A stretch of 64,000 nt of DNA from Pseudomonadota bacterium. Its GTDB lineage: Bacteria; Pseudomonadota; Alphaproteobacteria; Acetobacterales; Acetobacteraceae. Each line of letters begins with the position of its first letter. Position 1 is the stretch's first letter. The stretch spans positions 1-64,000 of the forward strand of contig JAJZNE010000058.1 of assembly GCA_021847995.1 (NCBI GenBank). Direction: 5' to 3'. Of the stretch, positions 48,461 to 56,555 are shown piece by piece. The notes under the pieces were generated by a model. That model had not been told where the DNA came from. It saw only the letters and a list, made by a program, of their open reading frames with translations, and searched no databases. The position numbers and the translations under genes were made by a program.

Positions 48461-49732
48461 ATGGAGCGGATGCGCCGTGTGGTCGTGACGGGCATGGGGG
48501 TGGTGAGTCCCCTCGGCGTCGGCCTGGAACATGTCTGGCGCCGGCTGGTGGCCGGCGAATCGGGCATCGGCGCCATCCAGTCCTTCGACGTGAGCGATCT
48601 GCCCTGCAAGGTGGCCGGCCAGGTGCCGCTCGGCAGCCGCAGCGACGGCGGCTTCGATCCGACGGAATGGGTGGCACCCAAGGACGTGAAGAAGATGGAC
48701 CGTTTCATCCTCTTCGCGATGGCGGCGGCGGCGGAGGCGGTGGCCGATTCCGGCTGGCAGCCGACGACCGAGGACGAGCGCTGCGCCACCGGCGTCATGA
48801 TCGGCTCCGGCATCGGCGGGCTGGAGACGATCTATGAAGGCGCGATCATGGTGCATGAGGGGCGGGCACGGCGCCTGTCGCCGTTCTTCATCCCCTCGGC
48901 GCTGATCAACCTGGCTTCCGGCCATGTCTCGATCGCGCATGGCTTCAAGGGGCCGAACCATTCCGTCGTCACCGCCTGTGCCACCGGCGTGCATGCGATC
49001 GGCGACGCCGCGCGGCTGATCGGCCTCGGCGACGCCGAGGTGATGGTGGCCGGTGGCGCCGAGGCAACGGTCAACCGTCTCGGCATCGCCGGATTCTGCG
49101 CCAGCCGCGCCCTCTCGACCGGCTTCAACGACGACCCGGCCCGCGCCTCCCGCCCCTGGGACAGCGACCGCGACGGGTTCGTGATGGGCGAGGGCGCCGG
49201 GGTGCTGGTGCTTGAGGAATACGAGCACGCGCGCGCCCGCGGGGCACGCATCTATGCCGAGATCGGCGGCTACGGCATGTCCGGCGACGCGCACCACATC
49301 ACGGCGCCGGCCGAGGGGCATGAGGGGGCGTTCCGCGCCATGCGGGCGGCGCTGCGCAACGGCGGGATGACGCCGGCGGATGTGCAGTACGTGAACGCCC
49401 ACGGCACCTCCACGCCCGCCGGCGACGACCTGGAGCTGGAGGCGGTGGAGCGCCTGTTCGGCAATGCCGCCCGCGGCCTCGCGATGTCCTCGACCAAATC
49501 GGCAATCGGGCATCTGCTGGGGGCGGCGGGCGCGGTGGAGGCGATTTTTTCGATCCTTGCGGTGCGCGACGGCATTGCGCCGCCGACGCTCAACCTCGAC
49601 ACGCCGAGCCGCAGGAGCGTCATCGACCGGGTCGCGCACACGGCGCAGCAACGGCCGATCCGGGCGGCGCTGTCCAACAGCTTCGGCTTCGGCGGCACCA
49701 ACGCCAGCATCATCTTCAAGCAGGCGGCCTGA
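48461..49732 (+). CDS. fabF: 3-oxoacyl-ACP synthase II
   Basis: 423 residues. The catalytic Cys (near 172) is in VVTACATGVHAIGDA, and the two histidines are in NAHGTSTPAGD (near 313) and KSAIGHLLGAAG (near 351). It condenses malonyl-ACP with acyl-ACP. Two ATGs are possible (48461 and 48470); GGAG lies at 48463, so the second, giving MRRVVVTGMG, may be the real one. Confidence 0.95.
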   Translation: MERMRRVVVTGMGVVSPLGVGLEHVWRRLVAGESGIGAIQSFDVSDLPCKVAGQVPLGSRSDGGFDPTEWVAPKDVKKMDRFILFAMAAAAEAVADSGWQPTTEDERCATGVMIGSGIGGLETIYEGAIMVHEGRARRLSPFFIPSALINLASGHVSIAHGFKGPNHSVVTACATGVHAIGDAARLIGLGDAEVMVAGGAEATVNRLGIAGFCASRALSTGFNDDPARASRPWDSDRDGFVMGEGAGVLVLEEYEHARARGARIYAEIGGYGMSGDAHHITAPAEGHEGAFRAMRAALRNGGMTPADVQYVNAHGTSTPAGDDLELEAVERLFGNAARGLAMSSTKSAIGHLLGAAGAVEAIFSILAVRDGIAPPTLNLDTPSRRSVIDRVAHTAQQRPIRAALSNSFGFGGTNASIIFKQAA

Positions 49733-49736
49733 CACC

Positions 49737-50714
49737 CTGCGCCGCCTGCCGCCTGCCCTGCTGCTGCTCGCCACCCTCGTCGCGGCCGCTGCGGCCGGCG
49801 CGTGGCAGGTGCGGCGCACCCTCGACGCGCCCGGCCCGCTGGCCGAGTCGCGGGCGGTGGTGATCCCGCATGGCGCGCCCTCGCAGGTTGCCGCAGCGCT
49901 CGCCGGCGCCGGCGTGATCCGCGCGCCGATCATCTTTCGCGCCGCGGCGCTGCTGACCGGCGCGGCGGCGCATCTCCAGGCCGCCGAACTGGCCTTCCCC
50001 GCCCATGCCAGCCTGCGCACCGTGCTCGCGGTGCTGCGGCAGGGACGGCCGGTCACCCACCGCCTGACGATCCCGGAGGGGCTGACCGCCGCCCAGATCG
50101 CCCGCCTGCTCGACCGCACCGAGGCCCTGACGGGAGAGACCCCGCTGCCGCAGGAGGGGGCGGTGCTGCCGCAAACCTATGCCTATGACTACGCCAGCCC
50201 CCGCGCCGCGCTGCTCGCGCGGGCGGAGGTGGCGATGCGCGTGGCACTGGCGCGGGCCTGGGACGGGCGGGCGGCGGACCTGCCGCTCGACGATCCGCAG
50301 CAATTGCTGACGCTGGCAAGCCTGATCGAGCGCGAGACGGCGCGGCCGGAGGAGCGGGCGCATATCGCGGCGGTGTTCGTCAACCGGCTGCGCCGCGGCA
50401 TGCGCCTGCAATCCGATCCCACCGTCGCCTATGCCGCGACCGGCGGCGCCAGCACGGCCGAACGCGACCTGACGCGCAGCGCGCTGGCGCTGCCCAACCC
50501 CTACAATACCTATCGCATCACCGGCCTGCCGCCCGGCCCGATCGACAGTCCCGGCCTCGCCTCGCTGGAAGCGGCGGCGCATCCGGCGGCGAGCGACGAC
50601 CTCTATTTCGTCGCCGACGGCACGGGCGGTCACGTCTTTGCCCGCACGCTGGAGGAACACGACCGCAACGTCGCCCGCTGGCGGGCGAGCGAAGGCCGCG
50701 CCGCCGCTCCCTGA
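49737..50714 (+). CDS. mltG: Endolytic murein transglycosylase, start codon unclear
   Basis: About 325 residues from the first leucine codon after fabF. An N-terminal membrane anchor (PALLLLATLVAAAAAGAW) is followed by a LysM-like part and the YceG/MltG catalytic domain. That domain has LASLIERETARPEERAHIAAV (catalytic Glu), NRLRRGMRLQSDPTVAY and NPYNTYRITGLPPGPID. It cuts nascent glycan strands in the cell wall. No ATG, GTG or TTG lies between the fabF stop and the anchor; CTG at 49737 is a guess, and GTG at 49809 would lose the anchor. Confidence 0.85.
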   Translation: MRRLPPALLLLATLVAAAAAGAWQVRRTLDAPGPLAESRAVVIPHGAPSQVAAALAGAGVIRAPIIFRAAALLTGAAAHLQAAELAFPAHASLRTVLAVLRQGRPVTHRLTIPEGLTAAQIARLLDRTEALTGETPLPQEGAVLPQTYAYDYASPRAALLARAEVAMRVALARAWDGRAADLPLDDPQQLLTLASLIERETARPEERAHIAAVFVNRLRRGMRLQSDPTVAYAATGGASTAERDLTRSALALPNPYNTYRITGLPPGPIDSPGLASLEAAAHPAASDDLYFVADGTGGHVFARTLEEHDRNVARWRASEGRAAAP

Positions 50715-50721
50715 GCCGAAG

Positions 50722-50737
50722 CCGGCCGTTTGGCCGG
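50722..50737 (+). terminator. Short hairpin after mltG
   Basis: CCGGCC-GTTT-GGCCGG, 8 bases after the stop, followed by GGATAAAAG. Modest stem; termination is plausible. Confidence 0.4.
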
Positions 50738-50811
50738 GGATAAAAGCGCCGGCAGGCCCTTGCGCCACCGTACCGCCCCGCCAACGTTGACCGGGAAGGG
50801 AGAACCTCATC

Positions 50812-51312
50812 ATGCGCGCGTCAAGAATCGGGCCGATGCGAAGGCTGGCCGCCTGCGGCGTTGCCACCGCAATGGTGCTGGCGGTCCCGGCGGCGGCTCT
50901 CGCCTGGGGCGGCGGCGGCGGTGGCGGCTGGGGCGGCGGCGGTGGCGGGTTCCACGGTGGCGGCGGCGGGTTTCATGGCGGCGGCGCCTATGGCCGCGGC
51001 TGGGGCGGCGGCGGCTGGGGCGGTGGCGGCTGGGCCGGCCGCGGATGGGGCGGCGGCGGCTGGGGCGGCGGGTGGGGCGGGCGCGGCTGGGCCGGCGGCT
51101 GGGGTGGCGGCTGGGGTGGCTGGGGCCGCGGATGGGGCGGTTGGGGACCGGGCTGGGGATGGGGTGGCTGGGGGGAATGGGGTGGCTGGGGCTGGGGCGG
51201 TCTCGGCATCGGCATCGCCCCGGTGGTGCCCTACGCCTATCCTTACACTTATCCCTACGGCTACACTTATCCCTACGCTTATCAACCTCCGGTGGTGGTC
51301 GCGCCCTATTGA
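50812..51312 (+). CDS. Secreted glycine/tryptophan-rich repeat protein
   Basis: 166 residues. A signal peptide (about 1-31, ending AALAW) is followed by about 100 residues built almost only of Gly, Trp and Arg in GGGWGG-like repeats. A Tyr/Pro-rich tail (YAYPYTYPYGYTYPYAY) ends the protein. No catalytic motif exists. It is probably an envelope or extracellular structural protein; function unknown. GGGAGAA precedes the ATG. A clear terminator follows. Confidence 0.8.
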   Translation: MRASRIGPMRRLAACGVATAMVLAVPAAALAWGGGGGGGWGGGGGGFHGGGGGFHGGGAYGRGWGGGGWGGGGWAGRGWGGGGWGGGWGGRGWAGGWGGGWGGWGRGWGGWGPGWGWGGWGEWGGWGWGGLGIGIAPVVPYAYPYTYPYGYTYPYAYQPPVVVAPY

Positions 51313-51340
51313 CCGACGCGGCCGATTGAGGCCATCCAGA

Positions 51341-51375
51341 CGGCGCGACCCCTGAGCGAGTCGCGCCGCCTTTTT
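51341..51375 (+). terminator. Rho-independent terminator after the Gly/Trp-rich gene
   Basis: CGGCGCGAC and GTCGCGCCG form a perfect 9-bp stem around a 10-base loop, followed by CCTTTTTG. Confidence 0.85.
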
Positions 51376-51438
51376 GCGTGGCGGCCGGATTTTGTTCTCT
51401 TATTGTTCCAAGAAGTACCGCCATTGAGCGGCCGCCGA

Positions 51439-51486
51439 AAACCTCATATTGTGGCCGACATGCTGCAAGACCGCCACATCTAGTCA
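51439..51486 (+). promoter_or_regulatory. Candidate pair of NrdR boxes upstream of nrdA
   Basis: Sites at 51439-51454 (containing CATATTGTG) and 51471-51486 (containing CACATCTAGTC) partly match the NrdR consensus, 11 and 9 of 16 positions by eye. They are 32 bases apart, the three-turn spacing usual for NrdR box pairs. Confidence 0.4.
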
Positions 51487-51557
51487 GATTTCGATTGACG
51501 TCGCCAGGCCCGTGGGCCGGAATGAGCGGCCAATCCGTTTCACCCGAGGAGTCTGCC

Positions 51558-53402
51558 GTGCTCGACGCCGTCCAGTTGCAGGGTCGCCATCAGGTCCGGG
51601 TCGATCGGTCGCGCGATGCGCTGCTGACCGATTTCGGCCGGGCGACGCTGCGCGACCGCTACCTGCTGCCGGGCGAAGCGTTCCAGGATCTGTTTGCGCG
51701 CGTCGCCAGCTACTACGGCGACGATGCGGCGCACGCACAGCGGCTCTATGACTACATCAGCCGGCTGTGGTTCATGCCGGCGACGCCGGTACTGTCCAAT
51801 GGCGGCACCAACCGCGGCCTGCCCATTTCCTGCTTCCTCAACGAAGCCTCCGACAGCCTGGAGGGCATCGTCGGCCTGTGGAACGAGAATGTCTGGCTCG
51901 CCTCGAAGGGCGGCGGCATCGGCAGCTACTGGGGCAATCTGCGCTCGATCGGCGAGCGCGTCGGGCAGAACGGCAAGACCTCCGGCGTCATCCCGTTCAT
52001 CCGCGTGATGGACAGCCTCACGCTCGCGATCAGCCAGGGCAGCCTGCGCCGCGGCTCGGCCGCCGTCTATCTGCCGGTGAGCCACCCCGAGATCGAGGAA
52101 TTCGTCGAAATCCGCCGCCCGACCGGCGGCGACCCGAACCGCAAGGCGCTCAATCTGCATCACGGCGTGCTGGTGCCCGATGCGTTCATGCGCGCGGTCG
52201 CGGCGGACGAGGACTGGGCGCTGGTGTCGCCCAAGGACGGCAGCATCGTGCGCAAGATCGGCGCGCGTGCCCTGTGGATTCGCATCCTGACGGCACGGAT
52301 CGAGACCGGGGAGCCGTATCTGGTGTTCTCCGACCACGTCAACCGCGCCCGCCCGCAGCACCAGAAACTCGCTGGGCTGGAGGTGAAAACCTCCAATCTT
52401 TGCAGTGAGATCACCCTGCCCACCGGCATCGACCAGCACGGCCGGCAGCGCACCGCGGTGTGCTGCCTGTCGTCGCTGAACCTGGAGACCTGGTTCGAAT
52501 GGGAGCGGCATCCGCTGTTCATCGAGGACGTGATGCGCTTCCTCGATAACGTGTTGCAGGATTTCATCGACCGCGCGCCGGAGGGGATGGAGCGGGCACG
52601 GTATTCGGCGATGCGCGAACGGTCCGTGGGGCTGGGGGTGATGGGCTTCCACGGCTTCCTGCAATCGCAGGGCGTGCCGTTCGAGAGCGTGATGGCGAAG
52701 GTGTGGAACAAGCGGATGTTCGCCCACATCCGCACCCAGGCCGACGCCGCATCCCACACCCTGGCGCAGGAGCGTGGCGCCTGCCCGGACGCCGCCGAGT
52801 ACGGCATCAACGAACGCTTCTCCAACAAGCTCGCGATCGCGCCCACGGCGTCGATCTCGATCATCGCGGGCAACGCCTCGCCGGGGATCGAGCCGATCGC
52901 GGCCAACGTGTTCCTGCAAAAGACCCTCTCCGGCAGCTTCTCGGTGCGCAACCGCCCGTTGCAGGCGCTGCTAGCCGGGCGCGGCCGTGACGATGAGGAG
53001 ACGTGGTCCTCCATCACGCGCACGCAGGGCAGCGTGCAGCATCTCGATTTCCTCACCGACGAGGAGAAGGCGGTGTTCAAGACCGCGTTCGAACTTGACC
53101 AGCGCTGGGTGATCGAGCACGCCGCCGACCGCACGCAGTATGTCTGTCAGAGCCAGTCGGTGAATGTCTTTCTTCCCGCCAACGTCCACAAGCGCGACCT
53201 GCACCAGATCCATTTCCTCGCCTGGAAGCGCGGGCTGAAGTCGTTGTACTACTGCCGGAGTCTCTCGATCGCGCGCGCCGACAACGTGGGCGAGAAGGCG
53301 GTGCGCCCGGCGGCGTTCACGCCGGTGGAGGCAAGCGAACCGGAGCTGCCGCTGACGGTCGCGAAGGCGGTGGATTATGAGGAGTGTCTGGCGTGCCAAT
53401 AG
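51558..53402 (+). CDS. nrdA: Ribonucleoside-diphosphate reductase alpha subunit, short form without ATP cone
   Basis: About 614 residues, against 761 in E. coli NrdA; the N-terminal ATP-cone is missing. Active-site cysteines appear in LPISCFLNEASDS, SNLCSEITLPTG and AVCCLSSLNLE, with Asn and Glu of the SNLCSE motif. The radical-transfer tyrosines are in KSLYYCRSLS and the redox CxxC in the C-terminal CLACQ. GAGGAG at 51546-51551 favours the GTG at 51558; an ATG at 51522 would add 12 residues. It reduces NDPs with nrdB downstream. Confidence 0.92.
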   Translation: MLDAVQLQGRHQVRVDRSRDALLTDFGRATLRDRYLLPGEAFQDLFARVASYYGDDAAHAQRLYDYISRLWFMPATPVLSNGGTNRGLPISCFLNEASDSLEGIVGLWNENVWLASKGGGIGSYWGNLRSIGERVGQNGKTSGVIPFIRVMDSLTLAISQGSLRRGSAAVYLPVSHPEIEEFVEIRRPTGGDPNRKALNLHHGVLVPDAFMRAVAADEDWALVSPKDGSIVRKIGARALWIRILTARIETGEPYLVFSDHVNRARPQHQKLAGLEVKTSNLCSEITLPTGIDQHGRQRTAVCCLSSLNLETWFEWERHPLFIEDVMRFLDNVLQDFIDRAPEGMERARYSAMRERSVGLGVMGFHGFLQSQGVPFESVMAKVWNKRMFAHIRTQADAASHTLAQERGACPDAAEYGINERFSNKLAIAPTASISIIAGNASPGIEPIAANVFLQKTLSGSFSVRNRPLQALLAGRGRDDEETWSSITRTQGSVQHLDFLTDEEKAVFKTAFELDQRWVIEHAADRTQYVCQSQSVNVFLPANVHKRDLHQIHFLAWKRGLKSLYYCRSLSIARADNVGEKAVRPAAFTPVEASEPELPLTVAKAVDYEECLACQ

Positions 53403-53416
53403 ATGCCCCGCGACCC

Positions 53417-53500
53417 TAGGGCGGAAAAGCGCAGCGCCTTCCGCCGTGCGCGCCTTCGGGTTCGGAAGGTCGGTGGATGGTGCTTCGCTTATCCGCCCTA
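53417..53500. repeat. Palindromic intergenic repeat between nrdA and nrdB
   Basis: Ends TAGGGCGGAAAAGCGCAGC (53417-53435) and the inverted TAGGGCGGATAAGCGAAGC (53482-53500) match at 17 of 19 bases. Each half is itself a hairpin (53420-53445 and 53472-53497). This resembles the REP-like GGGCGGATAAGCG family found in many proteobacteria. Confidence 0.7.
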
Positions 53501-53535
53501 CGCTGGCTGCTCTCACACCATTGGATACCGTTGCC

Positions 53536-54519
53536 ATGCCAGACGATCCCGCCCGCCAGTTCGACCTGCTCACCGAGAACCCGGTGTACAAGCCGTTTCG
53601 CTACCCCTGGGCCTACGAAGCCTGGCTGACGCAGCAGCGCGTCCACTGGCTGCCGGAGGAAGTGCCTCTCGCCGATGACGTGAAGGACTGGCACCGGAAC
53701 CTGACCCAGGCGGAGCGCAACCTGCTCACCCAGATCTTCCGCTTCTTCACGCAGGCGGATGTCGAGGTGAACAACTGCTACATGAAGCACTACAGCCGGG
53801 TGTTCAAGCCGACCGAAGTGCTCATGATGCTGTCGGCCTTCTCCAACATCGAAACCGTCCACATCGCCGCCTACAGCCACCTGCTCGATACGGTCGGCAT
53901 GCCGGAGGCCGAGTACCAGGCGTTCCTTCGCTACAAGGAGATGAAGGACAAATACGACTACATGCAGGGCTTCTCGGTCGAGAGCCGGCGGGACATCGCG
54001 AAAACCCTCGCCGCCTTCGGCGCCTTCACCGAAGGGCTGCAACTGTTCGCATCCTTCGCGATCCTGCTGAACTTCCCGCGCTTCGGCAAGATGAAGGGCA
54101 TGGGCCAGATCATCTCCTGGTCGGTGCGCGACGAAACGCTGCACTGCAATTCCGTGATCCGCCTGTTCCGTACCTTCGTGCAGGAAAACCAGGAAATCTG
54201 GACCGAGGATCTGCGGCGCGAGATCGCCGGCACCTGCGCCACCATCGTCGAGCACGAGGATGCCTTCATCGACCTTGCCTTCGAGCTTGGCCCGATCGAA
54301 GGGCTGACGGCGGCGGAAGTGAAGAACTACATCCGCTACATCGCCGACCGGCGGCTGACACAGCTCGGCCTCGATCCGCGCTATGATGTCGGGCGCAACC
54401 CGCTGCCCTGGCTCGACGACATGCTGAATGCCGTCGAGCACACCAATTTCTTCGAGAACCGGGCCACCGAATACAGCCGCGCCTCCACTATCGGCACCTG
54501 GGAGGAGGCGTTCGCCTGA
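53536..54519 (+). CDS. nrdB: Ribonucleoside-diphosphate reductase beta subunit
   Basis: 327 residues. The diiron ligands and radical Tyr appear in IETVHIAAYSHLL (Glu, His and Tyr), FTEGLQLFASFAIL (Glu) and VRDETLHCNSVIR (Glu and His). It generates the tyrosyl radical for nrdA. The start at 53536 gives the PDDPARQFDLLTENPVYKPF N-terminus; ribosome site is weak. It is 133 bases after nrdA, and the gap is occupied by a palindromic repeat. Confidence 0.94.
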   Translation: MPDDPARQFDLLTENPVYKPFRYPWAYEAWLTQQRVHWLPEEVPLADDVKDWHRNLTQAERNLLTQIFRFFTQADVEVNNCYMKHYSRVFKPTEVLMMLSAFSNIETVHIAAYSHLLDTVGMPEAEYQAFLRYKEMKDKYDYMQGFSVESRRDIAKTLAAFGAFTEGLQLFASFAILLNFPRFGKMKGMGQIISWSVRDETLHCNSVIRLFRTFVQENQEIWTEDLRREIAGTCATIVEHEDAFIDLAFELGPIEGLTAAEVKNYIRYIADRRLTQLGLDPRYDVGRNPLPWLDDMLNAVEHTNFFENRATEYSRASTIGTWEEAFA

Positions 54520-54524
54520 CCGAA

Positions 54525-54539
54525 GGCGGACCGGCCGCC
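54525..54539. terminator. Weak hairpin between convergent nrdB and ABC ATPase genes
   Basis: GGCGG-ACCGG-CCGCC, a 5-bp stem, without a T-run. Confidence 0.3.
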
Positions 54540-54544
54540 ACGCC

Positions 54545-55282
54545 TCACGCGGCGAGCGGGCGGTCGGCCGTGATCTCGCGGAACACCTGCTCCAGCCGGC
54601 CGGAGGGATGGCGGCGTGCCAGTTCGGCGGGCGTTGCGTCCGCCACCACGCGGCCGCGGGCGATGATGATGGCGCGCGTGCACACCGCCTCCACCTCCTC
54701 CAGGATATGCGTGCTGATGACGATCGCCTTTTCCGGCGCCATGCGCGCGATCAGCGTCCGCACTTCATGCTTCTGGTTGGGATCGAGGCCGTCGGTGGGT
54801 TCGTCGAGCACCAGCACCGGCGGATCGTGCAGCAGCGCCTGCGCCAGTCCGACGCGCCGCTTGAACCCCTTGGACAGCGTCTCCACCGGTTGCAGCCGCA
54901 CCCCGGCGAGCGTGGTGAGGCCGATCGCGTGCTCGACGCGCGCGGCCAGATCGGCCCCGCCATAGCCGCGCACACGCGCGACGAAACGCAGAAAGCCCTC
55001 CACCGTCATTTCCGGATAGGTCGGCGCACCCTCCGGCAGGAAGCCCAGCGCGCGGCGCGCCGCGATCGCATCCTCCTGCACGTCGTGGCCGCAGATGCGC
55101 GCGGTGCCGGCGGTCGGCGTCATGAAGCCGGCCAGCATGCGCATCGTCGTCGATTTGCCGGCGCCGTTGGGGCCCAGGAAGCCCAGCACCTCGCCACGCG
55201 CGACGGAGAAGCTCACGTCATCGACGGCGGTGAACGCGCCGAACCGCTTGGTCAGGCCCGCAATTTCGATCAGGGCAGCCAC
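54545..55282 (-). CDS. Orphan ABC transporter ATP-binding protein (GldA/CcmA-like)
   Basis: 245 residues. Walker A is GPNGAGKSTTMRML, Q-loop in ALGFLPEGAPTYPEMTVEG, signature LSKGFKRRVGLAQALL (altered from LSGGQ) and Walker B LVLDEPTDGLDP. The H-loop is STHILEEVEAV. LSKGF and PEGAPTYPEMTV are typical of GldA-type ATPases that serve ABC-2 permeases. No permease is adjacent. The GTG start at 55282 has GGGAGGGAAGAA upstream. It may serve the permease/Gldg genes at 31.5-35.2 kb. Confidence 0.88.
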   Translation of the reverse strand: MAALIEIAGLTKRFGAFTAVDDVSFSVARGEVLGFLGPNGAGKSTTMRMLAGFMTPTAGTARICGHDVQEDAIAARRALGFLPEGAPTYPEMTVEGFLRFVARVRGYGGADLAARVEHAIGLTTLAGVRLQPVETLSKGFKRRVGLAQALLHDPPVLVLDEPTDGLDPNQKHEVRTLIARMAPEKAIVISTHILEEVEAVCTRAIIIARGRVVADATPAELARRHPSGRLEQVFREITADRPLAA

Positions 55283-55358
55283 TTCTTCCCTCCCGCAGCA
55301 CGGATACGCAGCCGGATGCCGGCATAGCGCAAATCGCGCCGCACGCAACCGGGAACGC

Positions 55359-56555
55359 TCAGGCGCCGAACGCGGAAAGCCCGGTCTGCGCGCGGCCGAG
55401 GATCAGCGCATGCACGTCGTGCGTGCCCTCATAGGTGTTGACCGCCTCCAGGTTCAGGACGTGGCGGATCACGTGGTATTCGTCGGCAATGCCGTTGCCG
55501 CCGTGCATGTCGCGTGCGGCGCGCGCGATCTCCAGCGCCTTGCCGCAGGAATTGCGCTTGCACAGGCTGATGATCTCCGGCGCCGCCTGCCCCTCGTCGA
55601 GCAGCCGGCCGAGCCGTAGCACCGATTGCAGGCCGATCGCGATCTCCGTCTGCATGTCGGCGAGCTTCTTCTGGATCAGCTGCGTCGCCGCCAGCGGCCG
55701 GCCGAACATCATGCGCTGCATGGTGTAGTCGCGGGCGGCATGCCAGCAGAATTCCGCGGCCCCCAGCGCGCCCCAGGCAATGCCGTAACGCGCGTTGTTG
55801 AGGCAGGAGAAGGGACCGCGCAGGCCGGTGACGCCGGGCAGCAGATTGTCGGCCGGCACGAACACGTCCTGCATCATCACCATGCCGGTGATGCTGGCGC
55901 GCAGGCTGAATTTCCCCTCGATCTTCGGTGCGGTTAGGCCGGCCATGCCGCGCTCCAGCACGAAGCCGCGGATCGCGCCGGCATCGTCCTTTGCCCACAC
56001 CACGAACACGTCGGCGATCGGCGAATTGCTGATCCAGGTCTTCGACCCGTTGAGCACGAACCCGCCATCGACCGCCTTTGCCCGCGTGCGCATCGCGCCA
56101 GGGTCGGAGCCGGCATCCGGCTCGGTCAGCCCGAAGCAGCCGACCCATTCGCCGCTGCGCAGGCGCGGCAGATAGCGGTCCTTCTGCGCCGGCGATCCGA
56201 ACGCCCAGATCGGATACATCACCAGCGACGACTGCACCGAGAAGGCGCTGCGATAGCCGGAATCGACACGCTCGATCTCGCGCGCGATCAGCCCGTAGCT
56301 GACGTAGTTGGCGCCGGCGCAGCCATGGCTGTCGAGCGTCGCGCCGAGGAAGCCGAGTGCGCCCATCTCGGTCATGATCTCGCGGTCGAACCGCTCATGC
56401 CGGTGGGCGAGAAGGACGCGCGGGAGCAGTTTTTCCTGGCAGTAATCATGTGCTGCGTCGCGGATCGCCCGCTCATCCTCGTCGAGCTGCGCATCGAGGC
56501 GCATCGGATCGGCCCAGTCGAACGCCGCGAGGCCGCGCTTGCCGCCCTTGTTCAT
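55359..56555 (-). CDS. gcdH: Glutaryl-CoA dehydrogenase
   Basis: 398 residues of the acyl-CoA dehydrogenase family. [16 protein letters not shown] (with Arg102), [14 protein letters not shown] and the catalytic Glu376 in [19 protein letters not shown] are diagnostic. It oxidises and decarboxylates glutaryl-CoA to crotonyl-CoA in lysine or tryptophan breakdown. A neighbouring CoA transferase is not seen. It starts 4 bases from the helicase stop on the same strand. Confidence 0.93.
   Translation of the reverse strand: MNKGGKRGLAAFDWADPMRLDAQLDEDERAIRDAAHDYCQEKLLPRVLLAHRHERFDREIMTEMGALGFLGATLDSHGCAGANYVSYGLIAREIERVDSGYRSAFSVQSSLVMYPIWAFGSPAQKDRYLPRLRSGEWVGCFGLTEPDAGSDPGAMRTRAKAVDGGFVLNGSKTWISNSPIADVFVVWAKDDAGAIRGFVLERGMAGLTAPKIEGKFSLRASITGMVMMQDVFVPADNLLPGVTGLRGPFSCLNNARYGIAWGALGAAEFCWHAARDYTMQRMMFGRPLAATQLIQKKLADMQTEIAIGLQSVLRLGRLLDEGQAAPEIISLCKRNSCGKALEIARAARDMHGGNGIADEYHVIRHVLNLEAVNTYEGTHDVHALILGRAQTGLSAFGA

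Noticed and set aside
50890-51220. Repeat array suggestive of CRISPR
   Set aside because: The repeats are coding Gly/Trp codons in one frame with no regular spacers.
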